DNA from: an uncultured Eubacteriales bacterium
Lineage (GTDB): Bacteria > Bacillota > Clostridia > Oscillospirales > Acutalibacteraceae
Assembly (NCBI GenBank): GCA_934445035.1
Contig: CAKSDI010000003.1
Span: forward strand, 186,001 to 250,000
Direction of reading: 5' to 3'
DNA: 64,000 nt
Translations under genes and position numbers: made by a program
In this document: positions 45,581-54,932 of the stretch, in pieces
Position numbering within the stretch: the first letter of the stretch is position 1
Layout: each line of letters starts with the position of its first letter
The notes under the pieces: generated by a model
The model's database searches: none
Told to the model about the DNA's origin: nothing
The model's input: the letters and a program-made list of their open reading frames with translations, nothing else

Positions 45581-47341
45581 ATGTCTGTTTTACTGCTTCC
45601 TTATCCTAAGAAATTAACACTGACCGACGGGGTTTTTAATACCCGAAATTGCTCTATTACTCTCGAAAAGGGAATTGACCGCCGAATTATAAAAAAAGCC
45701 GCGGCTTTTAAAACGGAATTAGATGCGCTTGACTCCACCGAACACTGCTTTTTACCCGAAAGTGAAACTATCGGGCAAATTCATATAGGCATTGATAATT
45801 CCTTAACGCACGAGGAATATACTCTTAAAACAGACAATAGCTCATTAATTATTTTAGGCGGCGACGCCGCCGGTTGCTTTTACGGATTGCAGACCTTAAA
45901 TCAGCTTGTATCTCTTAACGGCAATAAAATTCCTACTCTTTTTATAGAAGATAAGCCTGATTCTTCCTACCGCGGCTTTTATCACGACGCTACAAGAGGA
46001 AGAATTCCCACGGTTTTTGGACTTAAAAAGATAATCGACCGTTTAGCGAGCCTAAAAATCAATTCATTTCAGCTTTATATCGAGCATAGCTTTGATTTTA
46101 AAGAATTCGAAAGCTTAAATCGCACCGCAAGCGATTATCTTACCGCCGCCGAGCTTATGGAAATAGACGATTACTGCTATGAAAATTTCATTGATTTCGT
46201 TCCGTCGCTTTCTACTTTCGGTCATTTATACGAACTTTTAAGTCTTGAAAAATACCGTCATCTTTGCGAGCTTGAAAATTTTAAGCCTGAAAAGCATTTT
46301 TGGTATGAGCGAATGATGCACCATACCATCGATCCCGAAGATCCCGAAAGTTTTTCCGTTGTTTGCTCTCTTATAGATCAGTATCTTCCGCTGTTTAGGT
46401 CAGAATATTTTAATATTTGCTGTGATGAAACATTCGATCTCGGCAAGGGTAAAAATGCAGGCAAAGACGCAGGAGTTCTTTACTGCGAATTTGTAAACAA
46501 GCTTATAAAATATGTAAATAAAAAGGGCAAAAAGGTTATGATGTGGGGAGATATTGCCCTGCACCACCGCAATTCGCTTAACAGCATTCCTAAAGATACT
46601 TTATTTTTAAATTGGGATTATTGCGCAAATCCATTAAAAGAAAGAGTCGATATAGTTAAAGAAAGCGGTTTTGATCAGATCGTCTGCCCCGGAACTTCTT
46701 CATGGGCAAGATTTATTGAGGATCCGAAAATCTCCGTGCCTAACATTACTAAACTTTTCCATTTCGGAAAAGAGGCGGGCGCTTTAGGACTTTTGAACAC
46801 CAATTGGGGAGATTACGGACATCCGGCTCATTTTGAATGCTGTCTATTCGGTTTAAGCGTCGGAGCCTGCGTTTGTTATAACAATGAAACAAAGATCGAC
46901 GAAAACTTTGAGCTTGCGGTATCGCGACTTATTTTCAAAACCGATGAAAACATAATGCCTATTATCTATTCCCTTTCCGCCGCGCAGAACACCGCATTAT
47001 GGCAGAATTGGTTTAATTACTTAAATTCAGGCTCCGTTGCAGATTTCAAATCGAATGCTTCCGATATAGAGGCTTCTGTAAAATCCTGTGAAAGCGTCAT
47101 AAACACTTTAAACTCTCTTAAAGGCGATAATGATATCTTAGACAGAATAACAAATGCGGCGAAAGGAATCCTGCTTTTAAATAAAGCCGCTTTAAAGCAA
47201 TTCGGGAAAAATTCGGATGTTTCACTTTTAAAAGACGCCGAAACTTTCCTTGAAAACTATAGATCGCATTGGTTAAGCGATTGTAAGCAAAGCGAGCTTA
47301 ACGAGATCGAAAAATTTGTTTTAAAAATTGCAGAATATTAA
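45581..47341 (+). CDS. Cytoplasmic GH20-type beta-N-acetylhexosaminidase
   Basis: 586 residues without a signal peptide. An N-terminal beta-domain (about 1-125) precedes the (beta/alpha)8 glycosidase domain. The catalytic Asp-Glu pair is D282-E283 in FNICCDETFDLGKG, with the YRGFYHDATRGRIPTV start characteristic of the family. It should release terminal N-acetylhexosamine from imported or recycled glycans. A promoter TTGATT-N17-TATATT is visible just upstream (near 45517-45546). MerR/GyrI control is possible by position. Confidence 0.85.
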   Translation: MSVLLLPYPKKLTLTDGVFNTRNCSITLEKGIDRRIIKKAAAFKTELDALDSTEHCFLPESETIGQIHIGIDNSLTHEEYTLKTDNSSLIILGGDAAGCFYGLQTLNQLVSLNGNKIPTLFIEDKPDSSYRGFYHDATRGRIPTVFGLKKIIDRLASLKINSFQLYIEHSFDFKEFESLNRTASDYLTAAELMEIDDYCYENFIDFVPSLSTFGHLYELLSLEKYRHLCELENFKPEKHFWYERMMHHTIDPEDPESFSVVCSLIDQYLPLFRSEYFNICCDETFDLGKGKNAGKDAGVLYCEFVNKLIKYVNKKGKKVMMWGDIALHHRNSLNSIPKDTLFLNWDYCANPLKERVDIVKESGFDQIVCPGTSSWARFIEDPKISVPNITKLFHFGKEAGALGLLNTNWGDYGHPAHFECCLFGLSVGACVCYNNETKIDENFELAVSRLIFKTDENIMPIIYSLSAAQNTALWQNWFNYLNSGSVADFKSNASDIEASVKSCESVINTLNSLKGDNDILDRITNAAKGILLLNKAALKQFGKNSDVSLLKDAETFLENYRSHWLSDCKQSELNEIEKFVLKIAEY

Positions 47342-47388
47342 AAAAGCCGTTGCGAGTACTGATATTTCAGTACTCGCAACGGCTTTTT
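47341..47388. terminator. Bidirectional terminator between hexosaminidase gene and dut
   Basis: A perfect 21-bp stem (aaaaagccgttgcgagtact...) lies between convergent genes, with T-tracts both ways. Confidence 0.92.
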
Positions 47389-47393
47389 TATCA

Positions 47394-47831
47394 TTATTTT
47401 CCCGTGCTTCCGAAGCCTCCGGCGCCCCTCTCGGTGGCGTCAAGCTCCTGCGCCTCTTCAAATTCAACGCTTAAATAAGGCATTATGACAAGCTGGGCAA
47501 TTCTGTCGCCGTTTTCTATTATTTTAGGCTCGTCAGTATCGTTATGAACAGCGACGATATACTCGCCTCTGTAATCCGAATCGGCAACTCCCACGCAGTT
47601 TGCAGGTCTTAAGCCCTGCTTTGCGGCAAGACCGCTTCTTGCAAAAATTGCTCCGAAATAGCCGTCGGGCACTTCCACGGAAAGTCCTGTGCCTATCTTA
47701 ACGGTTTTATGCGGCTCGATCTCAACCGATTCTGTTTCAAGGCAGGCATAAAGGTCATAACCTGCCGCCTGCAAAGAGCCTCTTGTGGGAATTAGCGCGT
47801 TATTTTTTAGTTTTTTTATTCTTATCTTCAT
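47394..47831 (-). CDS. dut: dUTP diphosphatase
   Basis: 145 residues with all five trimeric dUTPase motifs: AAGYDLYA (22-29), RSGLAAKQG (65-73), GVADSDYRGEY (81-91), GDRIAQLVI (108-116) and RGAGGFGSTG (135-144). It hydrolyses dUTP to dUMP, keeping uracil out of DNA. It follows nrdG on the same strand (14-nt gap), so nucleotide reduction and dUTP removal are linked. Confidence 0.97.
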   Translation of the reverse strand: MKIRIKKLKNNALIPTRGSLQAAGYDLYACLETESVEIEPHKTVKIGTGLSVEVPDGYFGAIFARSGLAAKQGLRPANCVGVADSDYRGEYIVAVHNDTDEPKIIENGDRIAQLVIMPYLSVEFEEAQELDATERGAGGFGSTGK

Positions 47832-47845
47832 CGATTTTCTCCTTT

Positions 47846-48367
47846 TTAAAGCTCTAAAAGCATTATTTTCCCCATAGACCTTGTCTGGTTCATATCAATA
47901 AGTCTTTGATTTTCACTTCCGCGGAATTTAAGGCGGATATTTTTTTTATCCTCTTCAAATTTCCCGTCAACAAGAACATCGATATTATCAAGCAATTCTA
48001 AAGTAAACTGCGAATGGCAATAATCTTCTTCGTTTAAAAGCCGCTCTAAAGTAAATCCGGTGTAACACCAAATATTTTTTTTAGGAAGCTCATTTTTTAC
48101 CCTGTTTGTGAGTTTTAAAAGCTCCTCTTGATTTTTAGGCTCAAAGGGCTCGCCGCCGAGAAGAGTAAGTCCTGTTACAAAATCAGGCTTTAAAAGCTCT
48201 ATTATTTTATCCTGCGTTTTTTGAGTGTAGGGCTCGCCGAAATTAAAATCCCAGGTCTGCTTATTAAAGCAGCCTTTACAGCGATTTGTACAGCCCGAAA
48301 CAAACAGTGAAACCCGAACTCCTATGCCGTTTGCAATATCCCTTTCTTTAATTTCACCGTAATGCAT
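47846..48367 (-). CDS. nrdG: Anaerobic ribonucleotide reductase activating protein
   Basis: A 173-residue radical-SAM activase with the cluster cysteines C26, C30, C33 (GCTNRCKGC). Blocks TLLGGEP and NIWCYTGFTLE follow. It installs the glycyl radical on NrdD. It lies 12 nt behind nrdD. Confidence 0.97.
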   Translation of the reverse strand: MHYGEIKERDIANGIGVRVSLFVSGCTNRCKGCFNKQTWDFNFGEPYTQKTQDKIIELLKPDFVTGLTLLGGEPFEPKNQEELLKLTNRVKNELPKKNIWCYTGFTLERLLNEEDYCHSQFTLELLDNIDVLVDGKFEEDKKNIRLKFRGSENQRLIDMNQTRSMGKIMLLEL

Positions 48368-48379
48368 AAAACTTTCCTT

Positions 48380-50554
48380 TTATAAGTGAAGAACTCTTTC
48401 CTTTATTTCCTGCGTTCTTCCCTGATTCCAGAACTGCGTACCGATATAGCCGCAGGTCCTTCTTGCAACATTCATTTTATCTTGATCCGTATTTCCGCAG
48501 TCGGGGCAGACCCAGATAAGCTTACCGTCTTTATCCTCTTTGATCTGCATTTCACCGTCATATCCGCAAACCTGGCAGTAATCGCTCTTTGTGTTAAGCT
48601 CGGCATACATAATATGATTATAGATAAATTTCATAACGCTCAAAACTGCCGGGATATTATTCTGCATATCGGGAACTTCGACATACGAAATAGCTCCTCC
48701 GGGAGAAAGCGCCTGGAATTTTGATTCAAGCTCAAGCTTTTTAAACGCGTCTATCTGCTCCGTTACATGGATATGATAGCTGTTTGTAATATAGTTTTTA
48801 TCGGTAACGCCCTTAACGATGCCGAATCTCTTTTGCAGGCATTTTGCAAATTTATAGGTGGTGCTTTCAAGAGGCGTGCCGTAAAGAGAATAATCTATAT
48901 TTTCTTCCGCTTTCCATTTGGCGGTGTACTCATTGAGCTTTTTCATTATTTCAAGACCTAATTCCTCGCCCTCTTTTTCGGTAAGCTTTTTACCGATAAG
49001 AGAATAAACGCATTCCCAAAGGCCTGCATATCCGAGAGAAAGGGTAGAATATCCGCCGTGGAGATATTTATCGATGGTTTCGCCCTTTTTAAGTCTTAAA
49101 AGCGCGCCGTGCTGCCAAAGGATAGGTGCGGCGTCTGACAAAGTGCCGGTGAGCCTTTCGTGGCGGCATTTAAGAGCTGTGTGGCAAAGCTCCATTCTTT
49201 CATCGAATATCTCCCAGAATTTCTTTAAGTCTTTCTGTGCGGAAAGACCGATATCAACGAGATTGACTGTGACAACGCCCTGATTAAATCTGCCGTAATA
49301 CTTCGGCTTGCCGTTTTCATCGACATAAGGCGTTAAGAAGCTGCGGCAGCCCATACAGGTATAGCAGTGGCCCTCGCCGTTTTTATCGATTTTATTTTCA
49401 AGCATAATTTTTTCGGAAATATAATCGGGCACCATTCTCTTTGCCGTGCATTTGGCGGCAAGCTCTGTTAAATACCAATAAGGAGAGTCCTCGGAAATAT
49501 TGTCTTCTTCAAGAACATAGATAAGCTTAGGAAATGCCGGCGTTATCCAAACTCCCTTTTCATTTTTAACGCCCTGAATTCTCTGCTTGAGCGTTTCTTC
49601 GATAATCATAGCAAGGTCGGCTTTTTCCTGCGGATCCTTTGCTTCGTTAAGATACATAAATACGGTTACAAAGGGAGCCTGTCCGTTAGTAGTAAGAAGA
49701 GTGACGACCTGATACTGGATCATCTGGATACCCTTGCGGACTTCCTCGCGCAAACGCTTTTCCACGATTTTTTCAAGCTTATCCTTATCTGTGCATCCTA
49801 CCTCTTCAAGCTCTTCTTTGACAGACGCAGTAATCTTTTCGCGGCTGATCTGAACAAAGGGCGCAAGGTGAGTTAAAGAAATGCTCTGTCCGCCGTACTG
49901 ACTTGAAGCGACCTGCGCTATTATCTGAGTTGCTATATTGCAGGCAGTTGAAAAACTGTGGGGCTTTTCGATCAAAGTTCCGCTTATAACGGTACCGTTT
50001 TGCAGCATATCCTCAAGATTTACAAGATCGCAGTTATGCATATGCTGAGCAAAATAATCCGCGTCATGAAAATGGATAAGGCCCTGCTCGTGAGCCTCCA
50101 CAACATTTGAGGGAAGAAGAATTCTCTTAGTGATATCCTTACTTACCTCGCCCGCCATATAATCGCGCTGAACGCTGTTTACAGTAGGATTCTTATTTGA
50201 GTTTTCCTGCTTTACTTCCTCGTTGTTGCACTCGATAAGAGCTAAGATCTGCTCGTCAGTCGTGTTGGATTTACGGATAAGCTGACGGTTATACCTATAA
50301 GTAATATATCTTCTTGCAACCGAGAAAGCCCTCTGATTCATTATCTGATTTTCGACGATATCCTGAATTTCCTCTACTCCGAGCGCTCTATTCACATTTC
50401 TTACCGCAAGCTCAACATCTTCGGCTATTCTTTTTATCTGGAGCTCGCTCATTCTTTCGCTCGGAACGACGCTTTCATTTGCCTTTGTTACGGCAACAAT
50501 GATTTTTGACGGGTCAAATTCGACCTCAGCGCCGCTTCTTTTAATGATTTTCAT
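48380..50554 (-). CDS. nrdD: Anaerobic ribonucleoside-triphosphate reductase
   Basis: 724 residues from the ATG at 50554 (GGAGGAG about 7 nt upstream; the TTG before it is not needed). Residues 1-90 are an ATP-cone (IIKRSGAEVEFDPSKIIVAV). The catalytic domain has the C-terminal zinc site (CQVCG ... CPDCG) and the glycyl-radical loop RRTCGYIGT. It reduces ribonucleoside triphosphates under anoxia. A NrdR-box-like sequence is upstream. Confidence 0.97.
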   Translation of the reverse strand: MKIIKRSGAEVEFDPSKIIVAVTKANESVVPSERMSELQIKRIAEDVELAVRNVNRALGVEEIQDIVENQIMNQRAFSVARRYITYRYNRQLIRKSNTTDEQILALIECNNEEVKQENSNKNPTVNSVQRDYMAGEVSKDITKRILLPSNVVEAHEQGLIHFHDADYFAQHMHNCDLVNLEDMLQNGTVISGTLIEKPHSFSTACNIATQIIAQVASSQYGGQSISLTHLAPFVQISREKITASVKEELEEVGCTDKDKLEKIVEKRLREEVRKGIQMIQYQVVTLLTTNGQAPFVTVFMYLNEAKDPQEKADLAMIIEETLKQRIQGVKNEKGVWITPAFPKLIYVLEEDNISEDSPYWYLTELAAKCTAKRMVPDYISEKIMLENKIDKNGEGHCYTCMGCRSFLTPYVDENGKPKYYGRFNQGVVTVNLVDIGLSAQKDLKKFWEIFDERMELCHTALKCRHERLTGTLSDAAPILWQHGALLRLKKGETIDKYLHGGYSTLSLGYAGLWECVYSLIGKKLTEKEGEELGLEIMKKLNEYTAKWKAEENIDYSLYGTPLESTTYKFAKCLQKRFGIVKGVTDKNYITNSYHIHVTEQIDAFKKLELESKFQALSPGGAISYVEVPDMQNNIPAVLSVMKFIYNHIMYAELNTKSDYCQVCGYDGEMQIKEDKDGKLIWVCPDCGNTDQDKMNVARRTCGYIGTQFWNQGRTQEIKERVLHL

Positions 50555-50569
50555 CAATTTCTCCTCCTG

Positions 50570-50585
50570 AACACTAAATATTGTG
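50570..50585 (-). promoter_or_regulatory. NrdR-box-like site upstream of nrdD
   Basis: The sequence acactaaatattgtgg is close to the published NrdR-box consensus acaCwAtATaTwGtgt. It lies about 20 nt before the nrdD start, downstream of a minus-strand promoter candidate TTGAAA-N16-TATAAT. A convincing second box, which would normally be present, was not found. Confidence 0.45.
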
Positions 50586-50815
50586 GTTTTAAAAACAGCA
50601 TATCACTACTTATTGATTGTCAAGTGAATTTATTATACCACTTTTTATGAAATTTTCAATAGTCAAAAAACATTTTTATTTATTTCATCAGATATGACAA
50701 AACACCTCATATTAAATTGTATATAATAACTACATATTGTATATGACAACTTAATAACATAATATATATAGTAACGCGGTTTGAAAAGATAACATCTTTT
50801 CAAACCGCGTTTTAA

Positions 50816-52198
50816 TCATTCGAGCGTATCTTCAAAATACAGCTCTTTTATTTCATTTTTAAACTTTGCAAAATACATAAATTCCGATTTTTCTTCCGGT
50901 TTTTTACAAAGCTTTTGAAGCTCTTTATGCTTATCCGATATCTTAATATAAGCGTTGCTTTTTGCAGCCGCAGAGTCAGCCGATTTAAAGCCGCAGCTTT
51001 CATAGAATTTTTTTAAATTCTCATCTGCAGGCTTTAAAAAAACAAAGCTATCTTCAATTTGCACCGTATCATCAATAAGCTTTCGCATATATCCTTTGCC
51101 CCGCTCGGAGCTTTTTGTAACGGCGCCGTAAATATAAACGGCTTTATATTCTTTATTATTTAATACCAATTTGCAGTCTATCGCAAAAAGCATAGATACA
51201 GGCAAATTATTAACTTTTATCGATCTGATATTATCTCCGAAATATTCAAAAAGCAACGGATCATATTCCTTATCCCAGCTGAATGCGGAGCAGTAAAGAT
51301 CGATAAATTCATCGAATTTTGAATTTGTTTTCTTAAAGCAATAATATTTTTTGATTTTTTTAACGGGATGATAAGAAAGCTTTGCTTTTCTAAGCCCCGG
51401 AAGACCCATATCGTCTTCCCTGTTTAAAAACTTAAAATCCGATATTTCTCTCGCGGCAAAATCGCGGTTTATAACAGTATATCCTGTTTGATAATCACTG
51501 AGCGCTTTTTCGAAATGCACATCGGCTGTTCTTTCATTTAAAGCCGAGCCAATAGTGAATGCTACAACTTCGCCTTTTACCCTTATAAGTCCTCCGAAAA
51601 CGGGAAGATCATCAAAATTATCGAGTATCTTTAAAATACCCTCCCGCTCGCAAGCAAGCTTCTCATCCGATTTATAATTATTCTGCTCAAACCACAAGAT
51701 TGCGCATTTTTTCACATCTTTGGCATTTGAAGAAGAAATGCTTTCATACTCATAGTTATAATTTTTAGAGAAATTCGCAATATGGTTTCTTTTTGAGTGA
51801 TACTTTTTACCCTTTAAAAAAGCGAGATCGGAAGAAGTGTAAACATAATCGTCATTATCAGGCGAATAAGCGAAATGATAATGATCCTTATATTCTTCTT
51901 TAAATTTTTCAAAATCCTCTCCCTCTATCGCCCAGATATCAGGAAATTCTTCTTCTGCCGCGCTTTTAATAACATCAAAGCTTTCTTTGGAAAACGGAGG
52001 AAGAAGATACATATAATCTTCTTTTTTCTTTCCGTAACGGACTATTAAAACCCCGTCTTTCACGGCATATTTTATCCCGAAAAAGTTTTGCCAGACAAAA
52101 AAGCTCATAAAAGAGGTTTCGCAGGAGTCCGAATTAAATGAGGTTAAAAATCCGTTTATTTTTTCACAGTCTTTTATTTGAAATTCCGAAAATTCCAA
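50816..52198 (-). CDS. DUF2156-GNAT fusion acyltransferase
   Basis: 460 residues. The N-terminal about 290 residues match DUF2156, related to the catalytic half of aminoacyl-phosphatidylglycerol synthases (FLTSFNSDSCETSFMSFFVW, MYLLPPFSKESFDVI, FKKTNSKFDEF). The C-terminal part is a GNAT acetyltransferase with the acyl-CoA loop SSERGKGYMRKLIDDTV and the end FYESCGFK. No membrane segments are present, so it is a soluble protein. The substrates are unknown. Confidence 0.82.
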   Translation of the reverse strand: MEFSEFQIKDCEKINGFLTSFNSDSCETSFMSFFVWQNFFGIKYAVKDGVLIVRYGKKKEDYMYLLPPFSKESFDVIKSAAEEEFPDIWAIEGEDFEKFKEEYKDHYHFAYSPDNDDYVYTSSDLAFLKGKKYHSKRNHIANFSKNYNYEYESISSSNAKDVKKCAILWFEQNNYKSDEKLACEREGILKILDNFDDLPVFGGLIRVKGEVVAFTIGSALNERTADVHFEKALSDYQTGYTVINRDFAAREISDFKFLNREDDMGLPGLRKAKLSYHPVKKIKKYYCFKKTNSKFDEFIDLYCSAFSWDKEYDPLLFEYFGDNIRSIKVNNLPVSMLFAIDCKLVLNNKEYKAVYIYGAVTKSSERGKGYMRKLIDDTVQIEDSFVFLKPADENLKKFYESCGFKSADSAAAKSNAYIKISDKHKELQKLCKKPEEKSEFMYFAKFKNEIKELYFEDTLE

Positions 52199-52260
52199 GA
52201 TCTCAATTCCTTTATAACATAAACTGAATATATTTTATCACAAAAAAATGTTAAATTCAA

Positions 52261-52932
52261 TCATATAACATAAAAGAAAATGCAGAAAAACTGCAGAATA
52301 CTTCCTATTACGACAAAAATATGGAATACAGAATGCATATATCTGTGCTTTGAGCCTAGTCCGTAAAGCACCGCGCCGACGGTATAGGAGATTCCTCCGA
52401 GAAGCAGGAAAATAAGACCGGGCAAAGCGACCGTTTTAATAACGGGTTTTGCGAAAAAGACCACGCACCAGCCGGTGAGAATATAGCATATCATAGAAAG
52501 CACGGAATACTTTTTAAGGTCGATCGCAGTAAAAACGCAGGCTGTGATAAGAAATCCCCAAACAAGACCGAATAAGGTCCAGCCTAGAGCTGTGGAATAT
52601 TTTCTTACCGCGCAAAGAGCGATAGGCGTATAAGTTCCGCCGATAAGAAAATATATCGTGCAGTGATCTATCACCTGCATAACCTTTTTAGACATACCTT
52701 TTATAAGTCCGTGATAAACGCTTGACATTGTATATAATACCACCATACTCGCCCCGTATACAGAGCAGGATACGACGGCATACGCGTCTGATACAAGCGC
52801 CGCCTTTATAACGCAAAGCACCAATGCCGCTAAGCCGAAAGCTCCTCCGACAATATGCGACACCATATTAAAGATTTCTTCGCCCTTAGTGTAATCGGGC
52901 AGTTTTCTGTCCGAAAGCTTTGTTCTTGACAT
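52261..52932 (-). CDS. Hemolysin III / PAQR family membrane protein
   Basis: 223 residues, seven membrane helices. Family motifs are all present: EEIFNMVSHIVGG, SSVYHGL, DHCTIYFLIGGTYTP and HSVFHIFVVIGS (the conserved histidine pair). Bacillus YqfA and related proteins affect membrane fluidity. Despite the name, cytolysis is unlikely to be its real role. Confidence 0.9.
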   Translation of the reverse strand: MSRTKLSDRKLPDYTKGEEIFNMVSHIVGGAFGLAALVLCVIKAALVSDAYAVVSCSVYGASMVVLYTMSSVYHGLIKGMSKKVMQVIDHCTIYFLIGGTYTPIALCAVRKYSTALGWTLFGLVWGFLITACVFTAIDLKKYSVLSMICYILTGWCVVFFAKPVIKTVALPGLIFLLLGGISYTVGAVLYGLGSKHRYMHSVFHIFVVIGSILQFFCIFFYVI

Positions 52933-53068
52933 AACTTTCCTCCCTGATTTATTTTTTTATATTATAATCGCCTGTTTTATAAAAAGTAAACCTACAAAGA
53001 ATTTATCTTCTATACTGAAAATTATTATTGAGTAGAATCGATAGATTTATTTCTACCGACAGTAGAAA

Positions 53069-53096
53069 AGCGCCTGAGAAAGTACTCTCAGGCGCT
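53069..53096 (-). terminator. Terminator after the heptad-repeat protein gene
   Basis: A perfect 11-bp stem (agcgcctgaga / tctcaggcgct) with a following T-run on the minus strand closes the DUF308-MMPL operon. Confidence 0.85.
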
Positions 53097-53111
53097 AAAG
53101 AAATAAGAAGC

Positions 53112-54932
53112 TTATTTATCTGCTTTAATGGAATCGGTTTTATAAACGAATTTAACGCTTCCGTCCATTTCATCCGAAATACCGGAGAAAGATTTATAAT
53201 TCTTTGAAACATCCACCGTGGCTTTTGCTCTTACAACGAGATTTCTTACATCGCCGTTTGCAAGATCGGTAATCTTTTTAATGCCCTGTTCGTTAAACTG
53301 CTTAAGACCGTCGTTTAAGCTTCCGGCACCGTCTTTAAGCTGACCTACGCCGCTCTTTAAAGCGGGGAGCTTTGAAGAAAGCTCGTTTACTCCGCTCTCT
53401 ACCTGACTTACGCCTGCGGTGTATTTATATATTCCCTCGTAAAGCTCTTTGTATCCGTCAAGCTTGCTTAATGCCGCGTCGATCTCGGGCTTTAAAGTGG
53501 ATTTTGCAAGGGTGAGGCGAAGACCGTTTATCGCCATTTGACCCTGTGAAGTAGCCGCAGCCTGTGCCGCCTGCATAACTAATTCCTGATTAGTCATATT
53601 TACTGCAACTGCTCTAAGTGCTTCCTCCTGGGTTATCTGCGGATTTGAAGCATACTGCTGATAGAGCATAAATGTTGCCGCGTCATATAAATTTTCAGGT
53701 ACTCCCGCGTTTGCAAGAGCGGTATTTAAAGACGCTTTTGCTATTCCTACAAGCTGTGAAGTCTGCGTTGCGTTAGGCGAAGCGACAAGATTATTTAAAA
53801 CCGTGCTGTAGTTTTCAATAGTAAGGTTATCAATGGTGATACCCTTTGAAGTGATAGTCTGATAAGCGTTATCAAGAAGACCGTTAAACACCTGAGTCGC
53901 ACCGGAAGTAAGGTTTCCGTTTTGCGAAGTAAGCTCGGTTAAGCCGGCTGCTAATTTATTTACTCCTGCAATAAGCTCGTCTGATTTGCCGAGAAGTGTT
54001 ACAAGTCCCGAATAAAGCTGTGAAGAACCGTCGGTAAGCTGAGTCATAGCCGAGGTTACCTTTGAAAGCTGTTCTTCAAGCTCGGATACGGAATTGACTT
54101 TTGAAGTATCGATCTCATTGAAAAGATTGTTAGCCGCTATCGTTACGGTGTTTGACATTTTAAAGTTCTTTACATCGGCTGTGATCTCAACATAATCGGG
54201 GATATTAAGTTTATCCTTTGAGATATTGAGGTTGCTCTGAAGTCCGGGGAATGCAATACCCGCAACAGCGGAATGATCGCCGTCGTTTATGATCTTGCCG
54301 TTTGTAACTTCAATGTTTGTGAAAACATCGTTATCAAGAAGCATTCCTGTGAGCATTGCGAAAGGAACATAGATCTTCTCTTCCTTGCCGTCGATATTAA
54401 CGGTTTCGTACTGATTATTCGAATAATCATACCTGACGGTAACTTTACCGCTTTTTCCTGCAAGCTTATCGGGAGCGATCTCCTTGCCGTCAAGCTTATA
54501 GGAAACCGAAAGCTTAACGGGAAGCTCTTTATCGATACTGCCCTTATAATAAATATCGTTGCCCTGAGCGTCCCATACTTTCATATTATCGGAGCTCATA
54601 GTATAGGTTTCGTCACCTTTGACATTTTCCGCGTCTTTAAGCTCGGATTTATCGGTAAGCTTTGCGGCATTCAGGGAATTTTTGATCCAATCGCTGACAA
54701 TTATTTTTTCAACGCTGCCGTCTGCTCCTGCGATAACATAGACAGTTTCGTTTTTCTCGGCTTTTGAAGATAAGGTTTCAGCCTTTTCTTCAGTAGCGGC
54801 CGCAGTCTTTTCGGTATCCTTTTTCTTTCCCGAAGTTACCGCTATTGCGGTTACGGCGCTGCTCAACACAACCGCCGCACCGAGCAAAGCGGAAATAGGT
54901 CTTATTAAACTTTTTTTATCAAGATGTTTCAT
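53112..54932 (-). CDS. X-X-X-Leu-X-X-Gly heptad-repeat (YhgE/Pip-like) export-accessory protein
   Basis: 606 residues. One N-terminal membrane segment (about 11-30) is followed by a large extracellular part. Helical segments contain L-x-x-G heptads, for example SGLVTLLGKSDELIAGVNKLAAGLTEL and VSQVESGVNELSSKLPALKSGVGQLKDGAG. This repeat type is typical of YhgE/Pip-like proteins, which pair with MMPL/RND transporters. The MMPL gene upstream overlaps it by 4 nt. There is no C-terminal membrane half, so the protein is a shorter form. Confidence 0.85.
   Translation of the reverse strand: MKHLDKKSLIRPISALLGAAVVLSSAVTAIAVTSGKKKDTEKTAAATEEKAETLSSKAEKNETVYVIAGADGSVEKIIVSDWIKNSLNAAKLTDKSELKDAENVKGDETYTMSSDNMKVWDAQGNDIYYKGSIDKELPVKLSVSYKLDGKEIAPDKLAGKSGKVTVRYDYSNNQYETVNIDGKEEKIYVPFAMLTGMLLDNDVFTNIEVTNGKIINDGDHSAVAGIAFPGLQSNLNISKDKLNIPDYVEITADVKNFKMSNTVTIAANNLFNEIDTSKVNSVSELEEQLSKVTSAMTQLTDGSSQLYSGLVTLLGKSDELIAGVNKLAAGLTELTSQNGNLTSGATQVFNGLLDNAYQTITSKGITIDNLTIENYSTVLNNLVASPNATQTSQLVGIAKASLNTALANAGVPENLYDAATFMLYQQYASNPQITQEEALRAVAVNMTNQELVMQAAQAAATSQGQMAINGLRLTLAKSTLKPEIDAALSKLDGYKELYEGIYKYTAGVSQVESGVNELSSKLPALKSGVGQLKDGAGSLNDGLKQFNEQGIKKITDLANGDVRNLVVRAKATVDVSKNYKSFSGISDEMDGSVKFVYKTDSIKADK

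Noticed and set aside
50773..50811. Long perfect hairpin taken as a terminator of the DUF2156-GNAT gene
   Set aside because: On the minus strand no T-run follows; on the plus strand there are only four Ts and no gene upstream needing it. It remains a stem of unknown role, possibly a 3'-end stabiliser.
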